From positions 3,040,636-3,104,635 of the forward strand of contig ML682029.1 in NCBI GenBank assembly GCA_007922195.1: a DNA stretch of 64,000 bases. The letters run 5' to 3'. Position 1 is the stretch's first letter; every line of letters begins with the position of its first letter. Shown here piece by piece: positions 55,871-64,000 of the stretch. Both the position numbers and the translations under genes were made by a program. Under the pieces are notes generated by a model. That model was not told the DNA's origin. It ran no database searches and worked only from the letters and a program-made list of their open reading frames with translations. The DNA is from Podocnemis expansa (Eukaryota > Chordata > Testudines > Podocnemididae).

Positions 55871-58084
55871 ATGCCTCGATACGCAGGCCCGCCAACAGAA
55901 ATTCTGGGCCCCAGGGCAAACCAGTTCTGCCCCGCCCCTTCTTCTGTAACCCCGCCTCTTCTGCACTCACCCCGCCCACAGGCCACCCAGGCTCCGCCTC
56001 CTCTTTTATTTGGCCCGCTCATCAACACGTCCCTCTCCCCGTGACTCAGCCCCTCTCCTCCCTTCCACACTCCCTCTTCCCCCCAACCCCGGTGGCGAGC
56101 AATAGCTGGAGGGGCTCAGCAAGTAGAGAGGGGCACTGTGTATAGTGGTGGGATGGGGCGATTGGGAGAGGGCGACAGAGGGTGGGAGCTGAGCAGGGAA
56201 GGGGACACAGCTGCAGGAAGCCAAGTGGAGAAAGGCGTGTGTGGAAGAGAAAAGGGGGCCAAGAAGGGAAGGTGGGTTGCTAGAGATGGAGATGGTGGTA
56301 AGCAGGGGCGGGGACAGAGCCTAGGGGTGGACTGTGGGCGGGGGTCATGGATGGCTGAATCCTCCCTAATGGGAAGCTTTCATTGCCACCCATGGCCTGG
56401 GCTCCTATTAAAATCATCAGCTCCCCTTAAAATCACCCAACCCCTGGGCAATAGCTTGCTTTCCCCTCTCCTCGGCTGGTCTGGCCATGCACCAGCTCAC
56501 TGGTGGCAATAACTGATCTGTCTCCTTGGCTGTGGTGATCGGCAGAGGAGGAAGCCTGCTCCATGCAATGACCATTCATCTTCCCATCTGCATTTTGCTA
56601 AAGTGGGTGCATAGTCCTGCTTCGCCCTTCACCTGCAGTTTCTACTAGAGCAGCCAGGGGAAGGAACCACCCGACCACCCAACAGGTGTGTGTGGTTCCT
56701 CGCGCTCCAGACATTTGGCTTTCCCTCGGTGCCCAGGCCTCACCCCACCCCAAAGACAGAGGCGTCTGTGGAACGAGTCCAACCCGGATGGTTCCTCCTT
56801 CCTGCAGCTCTAACAGCTGCCTCAGCTCTTGGCTCAGTGCATGCTAAGTCCGGACTTCGGCCACAGGTACGGCAGTACGTGTCTCTCCGAGAACTCTTCC
56901 TGGCTGAGGGTTGAGCAGACTTTGGCCCCAGCCCTGCTGAAGTGGCATGTTCTGATCCAGAAACTGTGTAGCACCAGAAATAAAAAAGCAACGTTCCCAA
57001 GTTCAGTCCTCCCTCGTCCTCGGACCCATGCTATCCAGGGACACGGCTGAGGATGCTCGCTCGGATCTGCACTGTGACCGTGTGGTCACCAGCAACCTCT
57101 CTTCCCGCTTGCCACGAGTCTGTCAGTGATAAAAACGAGCAGGGAATTTGGCCCTTTGGTGACAAAGAACTGGCAGTCCAGGGCAAAGGGGCTTTAAGCT
57201 ACTGTGTGTCCTCTGCACGGTGGGGGGGGCTGGAGGAGCCCCCATGCAACTTAGCCCTGGGGCCTGTATCTGCATTATGGTAGCCTCCTAGGACTGCCGC
57301 AACACTTGACTTCTTTGACATGCCCCAAAACCGCCCACGCCCAGCCCCACCCTGGCACTGTTCCTAGGCCAGGTCAGGGCTTGCGACGGGGAGCCTTGGA
57401 AAACAGCTTTGTGGTGTCTTTCATGGTTGCTGCACTAGAGGGAATTTCCCCTAGATGGACACTGAGCTTTTACAGCCATTTACACCTTGGTGCTTGGCGT
57501 AAATGGGCTGGAGCGTGAGATGTAAAATATTTTCAATGTGCTCTGGTCTGTTTTTCAAACACAAAGAGCTTTTAGTCTAAGGGTGAAACATACCCCAGAC
57601 ACCATGCCTGCGTGAGACCCCATGCATTGCAGACACCCCACCTAAGGATCTACTGAGGACTTCAGAGGATTTATCCAGCACATGAGTAAATGACTTGCTG
57701 CCTGGGGCAAATTTCACCCTAAATGAATTTCATTTTCAATCCAGGGTAAACAGTGAAACAAGAAAGCGCTCAGGCAGCATTTCCGTGCGAGAGAGCACAG
57801 TGTGTTTGTCCCCTTGGTAATAGGCAGCATGTGAACCAAACACAAAATGGAGGCTGTGACAGTAGTCAGTCGGCCTCCTCAATATTGGGGGTGCCTGTGC
57901 TAAATGGAAAGCAAAAGTAGAACTGTTCCATAGGCTCATACTTCAGATTCCTAGCAGGATGCGTTCCAGGTCAGCCTTGCTTCGTGATGTGTGGATATCT
58001 AGTGCTTGCAAAAGCACGAGCCAAACCATGCTGGGTTGGTGAGGGTGAGGCAAGCTTAGAAGCAATGGAGGTATCACCCTGGAG
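55871..58084. other. unassigned intergenic sequence
   Basis: CAGGCCCGCCAACAGAAATT at 55884 resembles a hAT left end, but I found no matching right end. G-rich sequence lies at 56100-56350. No gene is recognised. Confidence 0.4.
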
Positions 58085-58310
58085 AAGATGAATGGTCCAG
58101 CAGTTATGGATGCAGGACAGTGACCTTCAATTTTCTGCTCTATCACCGCTCTTCCGAATCACCTTGGTCACGTCACTTTGCTGCTCAGTACCTCAGCTTC
58201 CAATCTGCAAAAATGGGGGTCAGAGCACTTCCCTGCCTCCCAGGAGTGTGGTGAGGCTAAATGTGTTATACATTATGTAGTGTTTAGATACTGTAGACAT
58301 GGGGACCAAA
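58085..58310 (+). mobile_element. tRNA-derived SINE body
   Basis: GGTCCAGCAGTTATGGATGC, CACCTTGGTCACGTCACTTT, ACCTCAGCTTCCAATCTGC and AAAATGGGGGTCAGAGCAC follow the usual SINE order. Tail GTTATACATTATGTAGTG. Confidence 0.65.
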
Positions 58311-59286
58311 TATGCACTTTGGCAATGTGCTTTGATTTCTTTTTGTACCGGCTGCACCGGAATTGCAGAGTAGATCATCAGCTCATTATTTTCTCCAGGC
58401 TACCATCACAGCTCAGGTCTTCCAGCTATGGCAAGCAGCTGGTTAGCTTGGAAATAACACCCCTGCCCCCCCCAATCCAGTCAAAGGACCTGCGACCTTG
58501 AGGCTTTTTGCAAGCTCTTCATCAATACAGGCAGTGCTCACCCGGCGTTCTGGGTTTCCTTCAGTGGCTAGCTCTGCTGCTCTGCAGGTCCCTAGCCAGA
58601 GGCCTGGCATCCCAGGTTTGTCTCCGAGATAGCCTTGCATTGGACATCTCTAGGCTGCAAAGAGAGAGCAGACTTGTAAAAAAAGTACCCAAACAAAACT
58701 CCCTGTAATTTTCCAGGCAGTTTGGGAGGATTTCCTGTGCTGGGCTAGACAGTTTCCCTTGCTTTGTGTAGGGCAACAGATAGTGTGTTTTCCCCTTGAT
58801 TTTCCTAGCTCTCTTTTAAAGCACAACCCTTTTGATCTTTGAAAACTGCTCCACATTTATACTCTCAAGGCCAGAACACAAATAAATCAAATGCCTGATG
58901 TCTGCATCCAAAAATTCGGCATGAAAACATGGGTGAAATCTCCCCCCCCTTTGTGGAGAGCCTGCAAGACAAGGTGTGCACAATGGTTATGGTCCCCGGA
59001 AATGCATGATGTGAGCCCAGAGACTCCCCAGCAACTGCTGTAGGGACCATACACTGCCCCGAGCCTGACATGCCCCCTATGCCATGGGGAGCAGTTGATG
59101 TAGGAGTCAGGGATTCCTGCTTTACACCCTTGCCAAGGGAATTCTCAGATGGCCAGATATGGCCACCTACCAGGGTCATCCTGGCCAGAAGAACAGGGAG
59201 GAATACTTTCCAAGCTTATGTTGAACTGACGTTTATGATCTTTCATTTGTTAAATGTAAGCCTGAATCTCCACAGTCCTTGCGGGT
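58311..59286. other. unassigned intergenic sequence
   Basis: No gene or repeat recognised. Confidence 0.4.
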
Positions 59287-59545
59287 AGAGCCCTGCATGG
59301 ATACAAATATGTGGATCCGTATCTGATCTGCATCCACAAGAAATGGTCCGCGAATATCCATGTTGCACCCACGGATGCGGATATAATGCAGATATCTGTA
59401 TATCTGCAGGGCTCTAGCTCTGTGAAGCCAAAAATATGTGGACCTGTATCCAGTCTGCATCTGCCGGAAATGGTCCACGGATATCTTTGTTGTATCTGCG
59501 GATGCGGATCTAATGCGGATATCTGTGGATATTTGCAGCGCTGCC
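59287..59545. repeat. MITE-like 127-bp tandem pair, GGATATCCGCATCC-rich
   Basis: Two units 127 bp apart (ATATGTGGATCC at 59307, ATATGTGGACCT at 59434), each rich in GGATGCGGAT and ATATCTG. The outer ends GTAGAGCCCTGCA and TGCAGCGCTG are partly inverted, with TGCAGGGCTCTA at the unit junction (about 59405-59416). Probably a hAT MITE with a duplicated body. Confidence 0.65.
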
Positions 59546-60439
59546 TTCCCAGCTGTCACACCGGTACCCACTGCTGTGTATTGTGGTGGTGTGCTGCGTG
59601 CCATTCAATGACATAGCGGTACTGAGACCACACTCAAAATTCAGCCAGATCCTGTCAGCTCCAGGCTTTGACAGGTCAGCTCATGACAGCCACGTGCGCA
59701 CGACCACTTAGACAACACTGAAGGACGGCGCAGAGCCCATGTTCTCAAGGCAAGCTGTCTTCACTTTACACTTCTGCAAGGCAGACAGGCCCACCCATGG
59801 AGGCACAGAGAGGTTTACCTTAGCTCGAGAATACATTGTCCTGGAAGCCCTCCAAGGTATTCAATTTCAAAGCTACAGAGAACTGGAAATAGGGACAACT
59901 CTAAGCTCTGTTGGAACGCGATGTGCTTTGTATGCTCTCAGGCAGCTCTGGACCCTGCTTTTCTTACATGGCTGTCGCACCCACTAACGTGCTCCCATGT
60001 GAATCTGACGGGTCCTCTCTAATGCTCCAGGCAGGTCCTCCCTAGAAAGTGAGACGATCCCATTGGCAGGCAGATCTATCTGCATGGAGATTTATCACAA
60101 AGGTCTCATGGGCAAGTTTTGTCCAGTGAGGATTACCCCTGTTTTTCATGTTACATTTGAATGTTGGTCTCTGTTTTCCAGGAAACAACTGGCTATAAAA
60201 ATAAAAGAATGGTGAGATTCCTGCCTTAGTGAGCCACCCATCCATCCGTTTGTCTGCCTGTCTGTCTGTCTCTATCAGTTGGCTATAAAGCCCATCTCTG
60301 CAGTATGGAAAGGATCTTCCACATAAATTAGAGTTACCTAACCAGGAAGCTAGTGGACCAAGGGGCCAAATTCTCTTAGTGTAAATTGATGCAGCTCCAT
60401 AGGCTTCAAGGAGACTGAATCAGTCGATACTAGTAAAGA
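59546..60439. other. unassigned intergenic sequence
   Basis: A short (TGTC)n-like run lies at about 60250-60273. No gene is recognised. Confidence 0.4.
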
Positions 60440-60447
60440 ATTTGGCC

Positions 60448-61231
60448 CAGGGGTTAAAGTATATTTTGGCAGGCCCCAGAACCCTCCTAAGTTTCCAGGC
60501 CCCTTCATACAGGTCTGGGCCCCCTTCACCTACCCCAGCTACTGCCCCCCAAATGCCTACCCCACACCCCAGCTACTGCCCCCAAAATGCCTGCCCCCCA
60601 TCAGACCCCTTTCCCCATGTCTTCCTCAGCCCCCAATCCCCATTCCCTAAACTCCCTGCCCCCATTTCCCCATGCCAGCCCTCCTAACCACCCACTGTCA
60701 GCTCCCCTGTCTTTACTCCACCCCCTTCAGCTCCTCAATCCCCTCCACACCTCCCCAACCCACCATCCCAACCCTTTCTCCCCCCCACACACACACTTTC
60801 CCAGCCGGCTGCCTGCCTGTCCTCAACCGTCCCCCCGGCCTCCTTATCTCCATTGCTGGTGTAGACAAGGAGCTGGGCCGGGGGAGGGAGACTGAGGCAC
60901 CAGCTGGCTGGCGAGATGGGGCACAGGCCCGAGAGTGGGTCTGGGCTGCGTACACTGCCCGGGCCCAGGAGAAAGGGGCAGGGCTGGCGCAGGCATGGGA
61001 AAGACGGAGAGGGGGTTGTCGGGCTTGCTCCAGTCGGCAGCCCCATGAGTCGGCCCTGGAGGAAAGCACCGGAGCGCTGCATTCTGGCACATTCCTCTAT
61101 TTTTAGGGGGCCCCGGAACGCAGCATTCAGGGGCGTTCCCCTATTTTTAGGGGGGACCTGAAATGCTGCCCTCTATAAAAAGGGGACCATAGACTGCTGT
61201 TCTGGGGCACTCTGGCATACTTTAACCTCTG
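60448..61231. mobile_element. 784-bp GC-rich non-autonomous hAT element
   Basis: Starts CAGGGGTTAAAGTAT and ends CATACTTTAACCTCTG, inverted ends. TSD ATTTGGCC (60440-60447) and ATTTGACC (61232-61239), 7 of 8. The interior is C-rich, then G-rich. The right end holds two copies of CTATTTTTAGGGGG, a block also present inside TAGGG hAT copies 1 and 2. Confidence 0.85.
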
Positions 61232-61239
61232 ATTTGACC

Positions 61240-61676
61240 CAACGGCTTTTTGGGGAAGCCAGTAATAATGTAAGCAGGCATTCAGTGGCATGTCCTCTTT
61301 CCTCCATTTCTCTGGAGAAGGAGCGTGACGGCTGAAGGTTCCCTCTAAAAAGGAATGACCCTGCCAGGAGATTTGGCTGATTTACCCAAGTGAAGGAAGA
61401 AAGAGTAGCGAGGAGTGGGAAAATCAAACTCCACTGAGAGGCATCATGTATATAGTATGTCCTGTCCCTCCACTCCTCCATGGGCAGAAAAGGCCCTAGA
61501 GGTCAGGGGGGGTCTGGTGTTGACCTCTGTGAAGGCTGTTGGGCGATCCTACCCAGGATATTCACATCCGATACACAAAACTGAAAGTAGCTCTACAGAG
61601 CGCATGCAGACGGGCAAGCTGGGATGGAGCAGGGCAGAGCAAGTCAACCCAACCCACCAGGGAACGTCTGATAAAG
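61240..61676. other. unassigned intergenic sequence
   Basis: No gene or repeat recognised. Confidence 0.4.
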
Positions 61677-61830
61677 AGGTACAAAGGGCTAACCGTGTTA
61701 GTCTAGCTCAGCAAAACAAACAAGGAGTCCTTCCTTGGCACATTTAAAGACTAACAAATTTATTTAACACATGAGCTTTTGTGGGAGAAAAATCCCACTT
61801 TGTCAGACATTTTGAAGATGGGAATGCTGG
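61677..61830 (-). mobile_element. PLE 3' end fragment
   Basis: ACAAAGGGCTAACCGTGTTAG, GCAAAACAAACAAGGAGTCC (tail), hairpin GTGGGAGAAAAATCCCAC. The ribozyme core on the minus strand is CTGACAA and the GAAA box is AAAA, so it should be inactive. Confidence 0.78.
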
Positions 61831-62044
61831 GAAATTTTAGGAAAACCATACAGCCCCCAAATCCAGCCACCCCAAAAAGGGATTTCCAATCCCAGCTCTT
61901 GCTTCGTACAGCCCAATGTTGGGGAGGAGGAGAGTTGTGCTCTGACACATTAGAGCCCTGATGACATTTTAACTTCCGGGCCAGAGGGGCCAAACCATGG
62001 GATAACGATGGTACTGAATCATGGTGACCGCCTGAAGGGAGATG
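61831..62044. other. unassigned intergenic sequence
   Basis: No feature recognised. Confidence 0.4.
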
Positions 62045-62140
62045 TGACTATGCATGAAATAAGGAGGCAGGACTCCTGGGTTCCATTCCTGATTTTGTTG
62101 CAGGCTTTCTATGTGAGCTTGGGCAAATCTCTAAGGCCCC
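62045..62140 (+). mobile_element. tRNA-derived SINE fragment
   Basis: CAGGACTCCTGGGTTCCATT (B-box region GGGTTCCATTCC) then GTGAGCTTGGGCAAATCTCT. Confidence 0.65.
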
Positions 62141-63391
62141 CCAATAACTTTGGACCTACTCATCCTCCAATTTTTGGAGCACCCTACTTGAGACACTTAA
62201 AGGGGCCAGATTTCCAGAGCATCCAGCTGATATCCATGGGAAATCCGGGTGTGCAGTGCCTGTACCAGCATCTCAGGTTGAGCACCTCAAAACCAATGCA
62301 CTCTGGATGTTAGAAACTCTGAGCCTTTCACCACTCCCCTTCGTGTTTCAATTTCACTGGTGTTAATTATACTGTGCCCTGCACAGAGTGAGGTTTGCAA
62401 AGCATGTTGAGCACCTCATCTGGAAAGAATGACAAACATGCAAAGGGCTATTATTATTCTCAATTGGACAGGCCGTTTTTCTGGATTTATTGCCACCCCA
62501 GTGGAACCCGTTTGCCAAGGAACAAAGCGATGTTCACCCCTTGAGATAATATTTAGGTAGGGGCCAGCTTTGGCAATTGTTGGATGCTTATATCTGATAT
62601 TGTGCAATGCGGTGCCTTATAATTGCCAGTGGAATGACTTGCTTTTCTTTTCTGCTCTGCATTGCCTGCGATTTGACGGATGTGATTATGAAAGAGCACC
62701 TGGCAGTCAGCCAAGGAGCAGCATGGTGGGAGAGGTGGATCAAAGTAGCTTGAGTCAGACAAATGCCATCAGAGATGATAAAGTGGTCTCCAAGCCCACA
62801 AGGGTTCAGCGAACTCAGGTGAAGGTGCCAGCTTCTTGATTTTTGGCCATATGATGCACATGGGCATTGGAACTTGAAATACAAATGCAGGGCATGGGGT
62901 GATGTCATTTGAAACCCTGATCTTTAAGGTTACTTGCTGAATGAAGCTATGGGAATTCAGTTTTTGAGCAACTTGGACAATAAGAGCCTGACCCAACAAT
63001 GTCAATGGATGTCTTCTCATTGACTTCCATGGATTTTGGTTCAGCTCTAAAGACATTTACTTTTCTCCATGCCTCATAAGCTGTTACATGCATCTCTTTT
63101 CCATTCTCTTGAAACGTTTAAATCATGATTTCAGCACTGACTAATATAACTTAAAGGGAGAACATCCATGTAAATTAATCTGGTAGGTACACCCATCTCC
63201 AGTGCTTTATATTCTGCTTTCCTGTGAAAGAGAACCTTTAACTAGTGGGTGTAGTTTACACCCATAATTAATTGCACCCATATTTATATGCTGATAATTA
63301 GTGATGCCATCTGAATTCCTGATTGTCTGTACAAAACACGTGGCAGGGTGACTGCATCCTATTATTTGGATCTGGAGACTAATGCAGTGAT

Positions 63392-63392
<1 letters not shown>
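62141..63392. other. unassigned intergenic sequence
   Basis: No gene or repeat recognised. Confidence 0.4.

Positions 63393-63424
<32 letters not shown>
63393..63424. repeat. (GATA)8 microsatellite
   Basis: Perfect 32-bp GATA run. Confidence 0.95.
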
Positions 63425-64000
63425 GTCACCAGGCTCACCCAGAGGAACAAAAATGTCAGACTATCTGCTGCTGGACAATCTACCCTCCACACTAAAGAAA
63501 ACGCCAGACATGTTTCCGTCGCTCTGACAGAGATGATTCCATTACAAAACCGTGGAGCTCTGGTATTTTTCATGTTAAGAGGCCCAGGTATGTTTATACT
63601 TGGCCTTATTTTGCATTAGAAAATTAAGATGGTTTTGTAGTGAGTGGGAAAAGGTCTAAACACAGCCGCTGATCAGCTGTTGCCGTCAAGCAAGACAAGA
63701 GAGAGATTAATTTTAACCGGACCCCTAGCAGGAAGGATGCAGATATGAGCTTGGTTCTGTATCGTTAGCTTGCAGGTGGAGGGGGTTGTTTTTTTTCTTC
63801 TGTGGCCCTTGAGCAGTAACAATGCTTTGTTTCAGAGATATGAGAGCAAGAGATCTGTGAATGTTGGAGGAAGCCAAGGCTCCAGGGCCTTTGATCCAAA
63901 ATGAGGGTGCTAGAGGGACTATGAAAACCAGAGACATTAGAAAAGATCTATGAGTCTGGCTAAGCAACCCATCAGCAATCTGCACTCCATTGCTTTGTCT
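63425..64000. other. unassigned intergenic sequence
   Basis: No feature recognised. Confidence 0.4.

Noticed and set aside
60587..61161. Pro-rich and Gly-rich open frames
   Set aside because: Low-complexity C-rich and G-rich interior of the 784-bp hAT element.

Overview
The window is vertebrate intergenic DNA built almost entirely from transposable-element debris. CR1 LINE fragments occur throughout. With them are tRNA-derived SINEs carrying a Pol III B box, Penelope-like retroelement (PLE) ends, many non-autonomous hAT transposons with 8-bp target-site duplications (TSDs), and palindromic MITEs with a TATGTCTACAC-type end. This mixture is typical of non-avian sauropsids, most likely a turtle. 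That is recalled family knowledge, not a database search, and the species is not determined. There are no prokaryotic features. A 400-base N run marks an assembly gap at 2867-3266.

Only one intact protein gene is supported: an intronless 149-codon calmodulin-like gene (CALML3 type) on the minus strand at 40698-41147. About 13 kb away at 27671-28119, on the same strand, lies a second copy of 449 bp, exactly one base shorter. It is frameshifted and has damaged EF-hand loops. Similarity continues at least 200 bp upstream of both start codons, so this looks like a local DNA duplication rather than a retrocopy.

Layout: 0-5 kb holds a LINE tail, a 289-bp hAT element, and a young PLE with inverted arms and a 13-bp TSD wrapped around the gap. 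5-25 kb is diffuse old repeats, including CR1 inserted in CR1 and a 179-bp hAT. 25-28 kb has a PLE coding remnant (GIY-YIG endonuclease region) and the calmodulin pseudogene. 31-40 kb has a truncated PLE with TSD, a MITE, a second TAGGG hAT element, a CR1 split by a four-level nest of insertions, and another PLE end. 40-47 kb has the intact gene, a 188-bp hAT with perfect TSD, a TTTCGAAA MITE, and a hAT inserted in a hAT. 47-54.4 kb is two decayed CR1 copies (ORF1 esterase, ORF2 endonuclease and RT) broken by a PLE, an unclassified LTR-like block and two MITEs. 55-64 kb has a second 179-bp hAT, a CR1 with an open 3' coding end, a tandem duplication and a 784-bp GC-rich hAT.

The most interesting signal is in the PLE ends. 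Both arms of the 2.5-3.4 kb PLE carry a 41-nt motif that fits a type-I hammerhead ribozyme. The seven other PLE ends in the window keep its hairpin but have a changed core, suggesting a catalytic and a decayed lineage side by side.
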